This document shows positions 1 through 8,046 of a DNA stretch of 42,049 nucleotides, one piece after another (positions within the stretch are counted from its first letter, which is position 1; every line of letters begins with the position of its first letter). The translations under genes were made by a program, and so were the position numbers. The notes under the pieces were generated by a model, which was not told where the DNA came from, did no database searches, and saw nothing but the letters and a program-made list of their open reading frames with translations. This DNA comes from SG-bin9 sp049323835 (GTDB lineage Bacteria > Pseudomonadota > Alphaproteobacteria > Rhizobiales > Xanthobacteraceae), in assembly GCA_049323835.1 (NCBI GenBank), contig JBMOOJ010000003.1, positions 1 through 42,049 of the forward strand, in the 5' to 3' direction.

Positions 1-1
1 C

Positions 2-196
2 ATCGGCGCGACTTGGGCGCGCGACATGCGCAACCTGATGGTGCTGTCGTTCCTGTTCTATATCGGCGCGTGGTTCCTGCTGCGGCCGTTCGGCAATGCC
101 GGTTTATGGGGCGCGCTGCTAGTGCACTACATCGCCCGCGGCGGATTGCAGGCGATGCGCTATCCGGCGCTGGTGCGGCAATCGTTCGGAAATTAA
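2..196 (+). CDS. MATE family efflux transporter, C-terminal fragment
   Basis: The reading frame is open from the left edge and ends at TAA 194-196, so only the last 64 residues are present. It shows a hydrophobic segment (VLSFLFYIGAWFLL), a short break at RPFGNAGLWGALL, a second segment, and an end rich in Arg and aromatic residues (RYPALVRQSFGN). This matches the last helices and tail of DinF/NorM-like MATE exporters, which use Na+ or H+ gradients to expel drugs or metabolites across the inner membrane. The stop overlaps the pyrD stop on the other strand within one TTAA. Family assignment rests on a short tail, so substrate is unknown. Confidence 0.7.
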   Translation: MGATWARDMRNLMVLSFLFYIGAWFLLRPFGNAGLWGALLVHYIARGGLQAMRYPALVRQSFGN

Positions 197-1284
197 TCCG
201 GCCAGTCTTCAGCCGTGATCGTTGCAGCGTCGGCGCCGACGATTTCGCGCAGCGACTCGCGTCCGGTGCGACGGAGCGTCGAGATCAGGTCGGCCTTGAT
301 GTCGTTGACCAGCGACAGGCCCTTGAACACCAGCGGGCTGTACACCTGAATGAGCGTCGCGCCGGCGCGAATCTTGGTCAGCGCCGCGCCGCCCGAATCG
401 ATGCCGCCGACACCGATCAGCGGGAACGCCCCCTCGGCGCGCACATAGGTCTCCGCCACCATCCGCGTCGAAAGCCTGAACAGCGGCCGGCCTGACAGGC
501 CGCCCTGCTCGCTCTTGCGCGAATCCTGCAAGCGCGCCGGCCGCGAGATCGTGGTGTTGGCGACGATCATGCCATCGACGCGGCGCGAGCGCGCGATGTG
601 CACGACGTCGTCGAGTTCCTGCAGCGTCAGGTCGGGCGCGATCTTCAGCAGCACCGGCGAGTCGCCGGCATTCCTGCGCACGCGCTCGCGCGCATCGATC
701 ACCCGCGCCAGCAGATCGTCGAGCGCGGACGCCTGTTGCAGATTGCGCAGGCCCGGCGTATTCGGCGACGAGACGTTGACGGTGAAATAGCTCGCCACCG
801 GCGCGAACAGCTCGATCAGCTTCACGTAGTCGGCCGTGCGATCGGCCGAATCCTTGTTGGCGCCGACGTTGACGCCGACGATGCCGCCATTGTTGGCGCG
901 CGCAGCCAACCGCCGCAGCACGACGTCGCCGCCGTCATTGTTGAAGCCCATGCGGTTGATAACCGCCTTGTCTCCCACTAGGCGGAAAAGCCGCGGCCGC
1001 GGATTTCCGGCCTGCGGCAGCGGCGTCACCGAGCCGATCTCGACGAAGCCGAAGCCGAGCCGCAGCAGCGCGTCCGGCGCTTCGGCGCTCTTGTCGAAAC
1101 CGGCGGCGAGACCAACCGGATTGGGAAAGTTGAGTCCGAACGCACGCACGGCAAGCCGCGGATCGTCCGGGCCCGGCTTCGGCAGCGGCATGAACTGCAG
1201 GCCACGAATGGCAAGCCGGTGCGCGTCCTCCGGATCGAGCAGCGTGAGGAAGGGCAGCGAGAGAGCGTCGAGGGCGCGGATCAT
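193..1284 (-). CDS. pyrD: Dihydroorotate dehydrogenase (quinone), class 2
   Basis: This enzyme oxidises dihydroorotate to orotate in pyrimidine synthesis and passes electrons through FMN to membrane quinone. The 363-residue length fits class 2 enzymes. The N-terminal ~35 residues (ALDALSLPFLTLLDPEDAHRLAIRGLQFM) form the amphipathic membrane-docking helices that mark class 2. The active-site loop VSSPNTPGLR (171-180) supplies the catalytic Ser, and GVGGIDSG near residue 290 is an FMN phosphate loop. The start ATG overlaps the TGA of the upstream DUF952 gene (ATGA, 1281-1284), so the two are translationally coupled. It is convergent with the MATE gene and the two stops share a TTAA. Confidence 0.97.
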   Translation of the reverse strand: MIRALDALSLPFLTLLDPEDAHRLAIRGLQFMPLPKPGPDDPRLAVRAFGLNFPNPVGLAAGFDKSAEAPDALLRLGFGFVEIGSVTPLPQAGNPRPRLFRLVGDKAVINRMGFNNDGGDVVLRRLAARANNGGIVGVNVGANKDSADRTADYVKLIELFAPVASYFTVNVSSPNTPGLRNLQQASALDDLLARVIDARERVRRNAGDSPVLLKIAPDLTLQELDDVVHIARSRRVDGMIVANTTISRPARLQDSRKSEQGGLSGRPLFRLSTRMVAETYVRAEGAFPLIGVGGIDSGGAALTKIRAGATLIQVYSPLVFKGLSLVNDIKADLISTLRRTGRESLREIVGADAATITAEDWPD

Positions 1285-1625
1285 GAGTTAAGTTCCGGAA
1301 TTTCATGCGTGCCGTCGGAGCGCAGACGCATCTCCATCACCTTCAGCACCGCACCGGGATCGAGTTCGCCGTAGAGATGCGGGAACAGATCGCCGCCGCG
1401 CGACGGCTCCCACTTCAGCGCATCGCCGAGCCCTTCCGCATCCACTGCGATCAGGAACAGGCCGCTCTGGCCGGCGAAATGCTTCGCGGCCGTGCCGGGC
1501 ACCTGGGCGGCGGTCGAGAAATGAATGAAGCCATCCCGCAGATCGTCGGCGCTGCCGCGGTAAGCCCCCCGGCGTTCGGCTTCGCGCCAGGCCGAAGCCG
1601 GGCAAATCTTGTAGATCGTCGGCAC
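1281..1625 (-). CDS. DUF952 domain-containing protein
   Basis: This 114-residue cytosolic protein begins MPTIYKICPASAW and carries the DUF952 signature: a GFIHFSTAAQV segment, then LFLIAVDAEGLGDALKWEPSRGGDLFPHLYGEL. The family is a compact alpha/beta fold of unknown function, often encoded beside pyrD in this group of bacteria. It ends in a 4-bp ATGA overlap with pyrD, indicating one transcript and coupled translation. No catalytic role can be assigned. The 215 bp upstream, shared with the divergent S24 regulator gene, must hold the promoters for both directions. Confidence 0.88.
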   Translation of the reverse strand: MPTIYKICPASAWREAERRGAYRGSADDLRDGFIHFSTAAQVPGTAAKHFAGQSGLFLIAVDAEGLGDALKWEPSRGGDLFPHLYGELDPGAVLKVMEMRLRSDGTHEIPELNS

Positions 1626-1840
1626 GCGCGCGATTCTCGCTTCTCGTTGGTTTTTCTGATGTTTTTCCGGGAGGTGTCACACCGTCGGTGGGACCGTATC
1701 GGCCACGCCAGCGCGATTCAAGAGCGGCGCCCTCTGTCAATTTTCCAGGCCGCCCCGTTGCGCCGGAAAAGGCTTCAAGGTAATAATTCCTAGACCCAAT
1801 TTTTACCCGGTCACGAACGCAGGCATCGAAAGGCGTCGCG

Positions 1841-2473
1841 ATGGCAATGCTGACACACGCCCAGATCTGGGCCGCGATGGACCGTCTCGCGGAGCGCGCC
1901 GGCATGTCGCCGTCGGGCATGGCGAAGAGCGCCGGCCTCGATCCGACCACTTTCAACAAGTCCAAGCGCATCAGCGGCGACGGCCACGAGCGCTGGCCTT
2001 CGACCGAATCGGTCGCCAAGGCGCTGGCGGCGACCAACACCACGGTCGACACGTTCGTCGAGCTGATCCACGACACCGCGCGCAGCATGTCGACTGTGCC
2101 GCTGCTTGGCTTCGCCGAAGCCGGCGCCGGCGGATACTTCGACGACGGCGGCTTTCCGGTCGGCAAGGGCTGGGACGAGGTCGCCTCGCCGAAGGTCACC
2201 GACGAGCATGCCTATGCACTGGAAATTTCCGGCGACTCGATGAAGCCAGCCTATCGCGACGGCGACGTGATCGTCGTGTCGCCAAGCGCGCCAATCCGCA
2301 AGGGCGACCGCGTCGTGGTGAAAACCAACAACGGCGAAGTGATGGTGAAAGAGCTTCGCCGCCGCACGCAGAAGGTGATCGAGCTTGCCTCGCTCAATCC
2401 CTCGCACAAGGATCGCGTGCTCGACGCCCGCGACGTCGAGTGGATCGCGCGGATCGTCTGGGCGAGCCAGTGA
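1841..2473 (+). CDS. LexA-like S24 repressor with HTH domain
   Basis: This 210-residue regulator has an N-terminal helix-turn-helix (about 5-80, ALDPTTFNK-like recognition segment) and a C-terminal S24/LexA autoprotease domain (about 85-210). The catalytic Ser is in GDSM (Ser133). Lys170 in VMVKEL lies 37 residues later, exactly the Ser119-Lys156 spacing of E. coli LexA. A likely self-cleavage bond is Ala94-Gly95 in FAEAGAGG. Such proteins repress until DNA damage or another signal triggers cleavage. No phage genes are nearby, so it is probably a chromosomal regulator. Start 1841 is preceded by AAAGG eight bases upstream. Its targets are not shown by the sequence. Confidence 0.88.
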   Translation: MAMLTHAQIWAAMDRLAERAGMSPSGMAKSAGLDPTTFNKSKRISGDGHERWPSTESVAKALAATNTTVDTFVELIHDTARSMSTVPLLGFAEAGAGGYFDDGGFPVGKGWDEVASPKVTDEHAYALEISGDSMKPAYRDGDVIVVSPSAPIRKGDRVVVKTNNGEVMVKELRRRTQKVIELASLNPSHKDRVLDARDVEWIARIVWASQ

Positions 2474-2479
2474 CCCGCC

Positions 2480-2592
2480 TTGTCATTCCGGACAGCTCGT
2501 ATGGCGAGCTGATCCGGAATCTCGAAAGATAATCCGAGCAGAGAGGCAGAGATTCCGGGTTCGCGCGCGTTGCGCGCGCCCCGGAATGACAA
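2480..2592. repeat. Palindromic intergenic element with nested hairpins
   Basis: Perfect 12-bp outer arms TTGTCATTCCGG (2480-2491) and CCGGAATGACAA (2581-2592) enclose smaller stem-loops: CAGCTCG/CGAGCTG (2493-2511), GGAATCTC/GAGATTCC, and a GCGCGCG/CGCGCGC hairpin. The folded form would be a multi-armed structure. It fills the gap between the convergent S24 regulator and lysS, ending one base before the lysS stop codon. A bidirectional terminator role is plausible but inferred. Confidence 0.85.
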
Positions 2593-4230
2593 TTAAGCCG
2601 CCGCGCTCCGCGCCAGCGCGCCGTCGATCATGCCGATCGCGTTGTTGACGCCGTAGACAGCCACGAACGAGCCGAAGCGCGGCCCCTTCTCCTGACCCAA
2701 CAGCACCTGATAGAGCATGTTGAACCACTCGAGCGAGACGCCCGGGCGGCCGTCCTTCGCCAGCTTCTTGTGATCGAGGAACGGCTCGCGGCGGCCGATC
2801 TCGTAGACCGCGTTCTGGATGTCCTCGGCGGAGGCATCCTTCGGCAGGTTGGCGAGCGCATCGCGCAAATCCTGCAATGCCGCGCGCTCGGCATCGGTCG
2901 CCTCACGGAACGTCTTCGAGGGCGCGACGAAATCCCGATAATAGTTGATCGCGTAGTCGACCATCGCGGCGAGCTTCGGATGCGTCTCGCGCGTTACGCC
3001 CGGACGATAGCGGCCGATGAAGCCCCACAGCGTATCGGCGTTCTCCGCATTCGACGACGACACCAGCGTCAGCAGAAGCTGGAACGTCACCGGCATGTCG
3101 GTCTGCGGCGGCTTGCCGGAATGAATGTGCCACACCGGATTGGCGAGGCGCTGCGCCAGAGCCTGGCGCGGATAGCCGTCGATAAACTGCTGATAATCGT
3201 CGACGTTGCGCGGAATCACGTCGAAGTACAGCCGCTTCGCCGCCTTCGGCTCGCGGTACATGAACAGCGACAGCGATTCCGGCGACGCATAGCGCAGCCA
3301 CTCGTCGATCGTCAGGCCGTTGCCCTTCGACTTCGAAATCTTCTGGCCCTTCTCGTCGAGAAACAGCTCGTAGTTGAAGCCTTCCGGCGGCGGCGCGCCA
3401 AGCGCCGAGCAGATCTTGCCCGACAGCTTCACGGAATCGATCAGATCCTTGCCCGCCATTTCGTAGTCGACGCCGAGCGCGACCCAGCGCATCGCCCAGT
3501 CCGGCTTCCATTGCAGCTTGCAATGGCCGCCGGTGACGGGAACGGTGACGGTCTCCTTCGTCTCCGGATCCTCGTAAGACACGGTGCCCGCCTTCACGTC
3601 ATGCGACGTGATCGGCACCTGAAGCACCACGCCGGTGCGCGGACAGATCGGCAGGAACGGCGAATACGTCGCCGCCCGCTCCTCACGCAGCGACGGCAGC
3701 ATGATCGCCATCACCTTGTCGATGCGCTCGAGCATCTTCAGCAGCGTCGCGTCGAAACGGCCAGACTTGTAGTACTGCGTCGAACTCGCGAACTCGTACT
3801 CGAAGCCGAAGGCATCGAGGAACGCACGCAGCCGCGCATTGTTGTGCTCGCCGAAGCTCGGATGCGTGCCGAACGGATCGGCGACCTTGGTCAGCGGCTT
3901 GCCGAGATCCTTCGCCAGCAGTTCCTTGTTCGGCACGTTGTCCGGCACCTTGCGCAGACCATCCATGTCGTCGGAGAACGCGAGCAACCGCGTCTTGATC
4001 TTGTCCTCGGTCAGCACGCGGAATGCGTAACGCACCATCGTGGTGCGCGCGACCTCGCCGAACGTGCCGATGTGCGGCAGGCCCGAGGGGCCATACCCGG
4101 TCTCGAACAGAACTTCGTCCTTCGGCGTCTTCTTCAGGCGCGCGACGATCGCTTTCGCTTGTTCGAAGGGCCATGCATTCGATTGTTCCGCAAGCGCCCG
4201 CAGATCGCTTGCCGAGATTTCATCCGACAT
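2593..4230 (-). CDS. lysS: Lysyl-tRNA synthetase, class I
   Basis: This enzyme charges tRNA-Lys with lysine using ATP. It is the class I (archaeal-type) enzyme, not the class II LysS of most bacteria: the HIGH motif is HIGT (53-56 in GLPHIGTFGE) and the KMSKS motif is KISKS (297-301 in GQKISKSKGNG). Class I LysRS is normal in alphaproteobacteria. The 545-residue length is typical. I chose ATG 4230 (MSDEISASDL) because the reverse strand has GGAGAG six bases before it; a longer frame to 4269 has no such signal. The start lies inside the end of the upstream Pr6Pr gene (11-bp overlap), so the two are probably cotranscribed. Confidence 0.96.
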   Translation of the reverse strand: MSDEISASDLRALAEQSNAWPFEQAKAIVARLKKTPKDEVLFETGYGPSGLPHIGTFGEVARTTMVRYAFRVLTEDKIKTRLLAFSDDMDGLRKVPDNVPNKELLAKDLGKPLTKVADPFGTHPSFGEHNNARLRAFLDAFGFEYEFASSTQYYKSGRFDATLLKMLERIDKVMAIMLPSLREERAATYSPFLPICPRTGVVLQVPITSHDVKAGTVSYEDPETKETVTVPVTGGHCKLQWKPDWAMRWVALGVDYEMAGKDLIDSVKLSGKICSALGAPPPEGFNYELFLDEKGQKISKSKGNGLTIDEWLRYASPESLSLFMYREPKAAKRLYFDVIPRNVDDYQQFIDGYPRQALAQRLANPVWHIHSGKPPQTDMPVTFQLLLTLVSSSNAENADTLWGFIGRYRPGVTRETHPKLAAMVDYAINYYRDFVAPSKTFREATDAERAALQDLRDALANLPKDASAEDIQNAVYEIGRREPFLDHKKLAKDGRPGVSLEWFNMLYQVLLGQEKGPRFGSFVAVYGVNNAIGMIDGALARSAAA

Positions 4231-4867
4231 CTTTACTCTCCGCGAAGCGCGCCATGAGGCGCCCCGCAATCAAAACCGCTGCTCCGGCAATGAGGAACAG
4301 CACCAGCACATGAACCGCATATACCGCGACCTTGGCATATCCCAAAGTGGCCGCGTCCATGAACGGATAGGGATAGAACCCCGACCATTTGCCGCGCACC
4401 AGAACAGCGAGCAGATAAGCGATCGGATAGATCATCCATAATAGCGGATCGTACCAGCGCAGACCTGCCTTGCGCACGCAGAAGCACCAGAACACCAGAT
4501 AACCGAGCGGCATCGCCGTGTGAAGCAGCGCGTCCGCGAGATATTGTGCCCCCTGCGGCGACCAGAGTTTCGCCAGTACCGTGTGATAGACGATCGCCAC
4601 CACGACGACATAGGCCGCGATGGCCGAGCGGAAAAACGGATGCACGAGCCATTCGTCCATTCGCGCTTTCATGACGAAACCCGATAGCGCGAATGCGGCG
4701 AGTAGATTGGTCTGGATCGTGAAGTAGGTCAGGAAGCGCGCAGTCGATTCGAGCACGCCCTGCTCGGCGGGAGCTGCCTTCAACAGCAGTGCGTACTGGA
4801 GCGCGAGCGCGAACCAGCCGGCGGCCGCGAGCAGCGCCGCGAGAGTTCTCTTTGTTTTCGACGACAC
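4220..4867 (-). CDS. Pr6Pr family membrane protein
   Basis: This hydrophobic protein has about six transmembrane segments (LAALLAAAGWFALALQYALLL, then FFRSAIAAYVVVVAIVYHTVL, then VHVLVLFLIAGAAVLIAG and others) and the family features HTAMPLGYLVFWCF, WMIYPIAYLL and GFYPYPFMD. Pr6Pr proteins are conserved six-pass membrane proteins of unknown function. The start is uncertain. The frame is open to a GTG at 4936, but the first ~15 codons there lie in a palindromic repeat. I prefer GTG 4865-4867, which places a short basic stretch just before the first helix. It runs 11 bp into lysS. Confidence 0.75.
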   Translation of the reverse strand: MSSKTKRTLAALLAAAGWFALALQYALLLKAAPAEQGVLESTARFLTYFTIQTNLLAAFALSGFVMKARMDEWLVHPFFRSAIAAYVVVVAIVYHTVLAKLWSPQGAQYLADALLHTAMPLGYLVFWCFCVRKAGLRWYDPLLWMIYPIAYLLAVLVRGKWSGFYPYPFMDAATLGYAKVAVYAVHVLVLFLIAGAAVLIAGRLMARFAESKDVG

Positions 4868-4891
4868 GCGCTTGGTCAGTTTGTTTCCCAA

Positions 4892-5019
4892 CCCGTCATG
4901 CCCGCAATTGTCGCGAACACCCACGTCTTTTCTCACCGTCGAAGTAAGGCGTGGATGGCCGGGTCATAGGCGAGCGAAGCGACGCCGTTCTTCGAACGGC
5001 TATGCCCGGCCATGACGGA
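4892..5019. repeat. GTCATG-ended palindromic intergenic element
   Basis: Arms CCCGTCATGCCCG (4892-4904) and GCCCGGCCATGACGG near 5005-5018 face each other. An inner hairpin is formed by CCGTTC/GAACGG at 4984-4998. It matches a repeat type common in Bradyrhizobium relatives. It separates the solute-binding protein gene from the Pr6Pr gene, and its left arm extends into the possible upstream coding frame of the latter. Confidence 0.8.
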
Positions 5020-5032
5020 GAATAAGCGGTTC

Positions 5033-5974
5033 CTAGAACGGGCTGACGGAAAAGTAACGCAACCAGAGATCAGTGTATCTGCCTTTCTCCCAGATCCGGA
5101 ACATGGCCCAGTTGATCGCCTGCCGCAGAAGGTCGTTGCCCTTGCGCACGGCGATGCCGACACCCTCGCCAAAATAGCGGCTCTCCACGAATGGGCCACC
5201 GCTGAAGGCGCAGCAATTTTCCGAATCCGTGCCGTTGATCCAGAATGCCAGCGAAATCGCGTCACCGAAAATGAGATCGACCTCGCCACGGCGAAGCGCT
5301 TGCCGCAAGGCATCCTCGTTCGGATAGGCGGTCAGCGCGGCGTCGGTGAAGAACGCTTTCAGATACGCCTCGTGCGCGGTGCCGCCGATGGCGCCGAGCT
5401 TCTTGCCTTCGAGGTATTCGGGGCGGACCTCCGGCAGCACCGCGTCGCGCCGCGACACGAAGCGCGCCGGCGCACGATAATACGGATCGGTGAAATCGAC
5501 TTTGGCCCGCAGTTGCGGCGTCACGGCCAATGACGCGATGATCGCGTCGCCGCGATTGGTCGCCACCGAATCCAAAAGCGTCTCGAACCGCCGCATCTGG
5601 ATGGTGCACGCGACCTTGATCTCCTCGCAGATCAGCCGCGCCAGATCGACGTTGAAGCCCGTCGGGTTGCCGTCGGCGCCCGTGTAGTTGAACGGCGGGT
5701 AATCGTTCTCGGTGAGAAAGCGGATGCCGGTGAGGCGCGTCAGATCCGGCCGGTCGGGGCGACGCCGCGGGTCCCAGAAGCCGGGGACGGCCTGTGGCGC
5801 GGTCTGGGCGCCGGCCGGCGCCAGAGGCGTGACGGTATTTTGCTGCGCGCCAGCCGGTGCGGCGAGAGCCATCGCTCCCAGCAGCGCAAGCCCCAGCGAT
5901 GGCGCCAGGAGCCGCGTCAGGGCAATCAACGGCAAGATTCGGTAATTGGACGGCACGGCAATCTTTGGTTGCAT
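5033..5974 (-). CDS. Family 3 extracellular solute-binding protein
   Basis: This is a periplasmic binding protein for amino acids or similar polar solutes. A long signal peptide (RLLAPSLGLALLGAMALAAPAGA) precedes a Pro/Ala-rich linker and the SBP_bac_3 domain from about residue 80. Recognisable parts are FLTENDYPPFNYTGADGNPTGFNVDLA, then DSVATNRGDAIIASLAVTPQLRAKVDFTDPYY and GVGIAVRKGNDLLRQAINWAM. No permease or ATPase gene adjoins it, so it is an orphan component or a partner of a transporter elsewhere. It is divergent from the glycosyltransferase gene, with a 107-bp gap for both promoters. The ligand cannot be told from sequence. Confidence 0.9.
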   Translation of the reverse strand: MQPKIAVPSNYRILPLIALTRLLAPSLGLALLGAMALAAPAGAQQNTVTPLAPAGAQTAPQAVPGFWDPRRRPDRPDLTRLTGIRFLTENDYPPFNYTGADGNPTGFNVDLARLICEEIKVACTIQMRRFETLLDSVATNRGDAIIASLAVTPQLRAKVDFTDPYYRAPARFVSRRDAVLPEVRPEYLEGKKLGAIGGTAHEAYLKAFFTDAALTAYPNEDALRQALRRGEVDLIFGDAISLAFWINGTDSENCCAFSGGPFVESRYFGEGVGIAVRKGNDLLRQAINWAMFRIWEKGRYTDLWLRYFSVSPF

Positions 5975-6081
5975 GTTGGCGGCGCTGGTACGGCTTATAG
6001 ACCATCCGCCGGCAGACGCGAGCAGCCTTTATCAACGGCTGATTGGGCGAACCCAAGGTCAAAATACCCAAGGTCGATATA

Positions 6082-8046
6082 ATGGCCCGGCGCAGGGAGC
6101 ACACCGCCTCGGCACCTCCTCTGCCCGCGTTTCTGGCGGATATGTATGCCGTTCGCTCGTCCGATAATGACAACAACCTCGTCGCAGGCGAGCCTGGCCC
6201 GGCTCTCGAACTCGATTGCCTGCGCGGGGTGCTTGCGCCGGAGTTGCTGCGCTGGGCGGTGGCCCGCGGCGACGCCACCGCACTGGGCGCCGATCGCGTC
6301 CTGATCCGGCACGGCCTGATCGGCGAAGACGCCTACCTCACCCGGCTGGAGGTTCAGACGGGCGTCAAGCGCGAGACGTTCGCCACCATCAGCCGCAATG
6401 ACTGCCCGCTCCGCGATGACCAGTTGCCGCGCGCCGCCCAGCAGGGCGTCGTACCGCTGCGGCAGAACGGCGACCTCGTGTGGGTGATCGCGCCGCGCGG
6501 CTACACCACACGGCGGCTCTGCCGCTTTGTCATGCAGTTTCCCGACCACCGACGCCGCATCCGCATCGCCTCGTCGGACGATCTCTCGCGATTCCTGCTG
6601 GAAGAGACAGCGAAACCGATGGCAATGGCCGCGACCGAAGGGCTGCAAACCCGCTGGCCCGCCCTGTCGGCCGCACCGCGCAAGCAGTTTCACCATCGCA
6701 TCCTCCGTCCTGTGGCCGGCATCGCCATCGTCGCCGGCGCCGGATTGATGCTGCCTGAACTGTTTGGTCTGGCGCTCGCGTTTTGCTTTCTCGCCTTCAT
6801 TCTTCTGCGGCTGTTCGCGAGCGTTCTGCCGTGCCCGATCCCGGAGCGCCTGCCGCGGCTACGCGACGCGGAGTTGCCGAGCTATACCATTCTGGTCGCG
6901 CTCTATCGCGAGGCCACATCGGTCGCGCCGCTGATCGCCGCATTCAATGCGCTCGACTACCCGCGCGAAAAGCTCGACATCATCCTCGCGATCGAGCCGA
7001 ACGATCTCGAGACGCGCGCCGCGATCGCCCGCCTCGCGCCCCAACCCAACGTCCGCACGATCATCGCGCCGAACCATGGCCCGCAGACGAAGCCGAAAGC
7101 GCTGAATTTCGCGCTGCCCTTTGCACGCGGAACCTTCGTCGCCGTCTACGACGCGGAAGACCGGCCGGAACCCGGACAGTTGCGCGCCGCGCTCGATGCA
7201 TTTCGCCGGCACGGTCCCGAGCTTGCATGCGCACAGGCAAGCCTCTGCATCGACAATCTCGAAGACAGCTGGCTGTCACGCATGTTCACGGCGGAGTACG
7301 CCGGACAGTTCGACGTGTTCCTGCAAGGCATGTCGCAACTCGGCCTGCCCATTCCGCTCGGCGGCTCATCCAACCATTTCCGCACGGCGACGCTGCGCGA
7401 AGCCGGCGCATGGGATGCCTACAACGTCACCGAGGATGCGGATCTCGGCTTTCGCTTCGCGCGCCTCGGCTACCGCTCGGTGATGTTCGCTTCCACGACC
7501 TATGAGGAGGCGCCGGCGCGGTTCGGCACCTGGCTGCGGCAGCGCTCGCGCTGGATGAAAGGGTGGATGCAGACCTGGCTCGTGCACATGCGCTCGCCGC
7601 GCCGCCTCTGGCGTGACGCCGGCGCGGGCGGCTTCCTCACCCTCAATCTGATCGTCGGCGGCAATGTGCTGACGGCGCTGGCGCATCCTTTCCTGGTCGG
7701 CAGCATCGTGATCGCGCTTGCTACGAGCGCGCTGGGCTATCCATCGAGCTTCCTGTCCGGACGTTTCGCGGCGATTCACCTCGCAGCAATCGTGCTCGGC
7801 TATCTGGCCTCGATGATGGTCGGCCTTGCCGGCCTCGCACGCCGCGGCCTGCTACACGCCAGCGGCGTGCTGCTGTTGATGCCGTTCTACTGGGTGTATC
7901 TCTCGATCGCCGCGTGGCGCGCGCTCGGTCAGCTTCTGACCGAACCGCACCGCTGGGAGAAAACCGAACATGGCCTCGCTCGCAGCGCATGGTTCACCGG
8001 CCGGATGCAGGCGACCGGGCACTCGGCGCAAAGGCCTCAGAGATAG
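6082..8046 (+). CDS. Membrane family 2 glycosyltransferase with MshEN-like N-terminal domain
   Basis: This 654-residue inner-membrane enzyme is probably a processive polysaccharide synthase. Residues ~45-175 resemble the type II secretion ATPase N-terminal (MshEN) fold. Two transmembrane helices follow (208-250), then a GT2 domain from YTILVALYRE (268-277), with DAED (357-360), TEDADLG (450-456) and the QxxRW signature in RQRSRW (486-491), all hallmarks of cellulose/hyaluronan-type synthases. Three more helices close the protein. ATG 6082 has AGG nine bases upstream; a TTG frame start at 6043 is less likely. The 3' end overlaps the convergent SCO gene by 10 bp. Sugar substrate is unknown; an exopolysaccharide or adhesin is likely. 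Confidence 0.9.
   Translation: MARRREHTASAPPLPAFLADMYAVRSSDNDNNLVAGEPGPALELDCLRGVLAPELLRWAVARGDATALGADRVLIRHGLIGEDAYLTRLEVQTGVKRETFATISRNDCPLRDDQLPRAAQQGVVPLRQNGDLVWVIAPRGYTTRRLCRFVMQFPDHRRRIRIASSDDLSRFLLEETAKPMAMAATEGLQTRWPALSAAPRKQFHHRILRPVAGIAIVAGAGLMLPELFGLALAFCFLAFILLRLFASVLPCPIPERLPRLRDAELPSYTILVALYREATSVAPLIAAFNALDYPREKLDIILAIEPNDLETRAAIARLAPQPNVRTIIAPNHGPQTKPKALNFALPFARGTFVAVYDAEDRPEPGQLRAALDAFRRHGPELACAQASLCIDNLEDSWLSRMFTAEYAGQFDVFLQGMSQLGLPIPLGGSSNHFRTATLREAGAWDAYNVTEDADLGFRFARLGYRSVMFASTTYEEAPARFGTWLRQRSRWMKGWMQTWLVHMRSPRRLWRDAGAGGFLTLNLIVGGNVLTALAHPFLVGSIVIALATSALGYPSSFLSGRFAAIHLAAIVLGYLASMMVGLAGLARRGLLHASGVLLLMPFYWVYLSIAAWRALGQLLTEPHRWEKTEHGLARSAWFTGRMQATGHSAQRPQR

Noticed and set aside
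1673..1683. GGTGTCACACC palindrome before the S24 repressor gene as its own operator
   Set aside because: It lies about 160 bp before the start with no second copy nearby, so it is no better than chance.
2480..2592. CRISPR or insertion sequence explanation for the repeats
   Set aside because: Elements are single, scattered and palindromic, with no spacer array, no transposase and no long direct repeats.
2770..4257. 495-codon open frame on the plus strand
   Set aside because: It lies antisense to lysS. Its product is extremely Arg/His/Leu-rich with no family motif, as expected for the mirror of a GC-rich gene.
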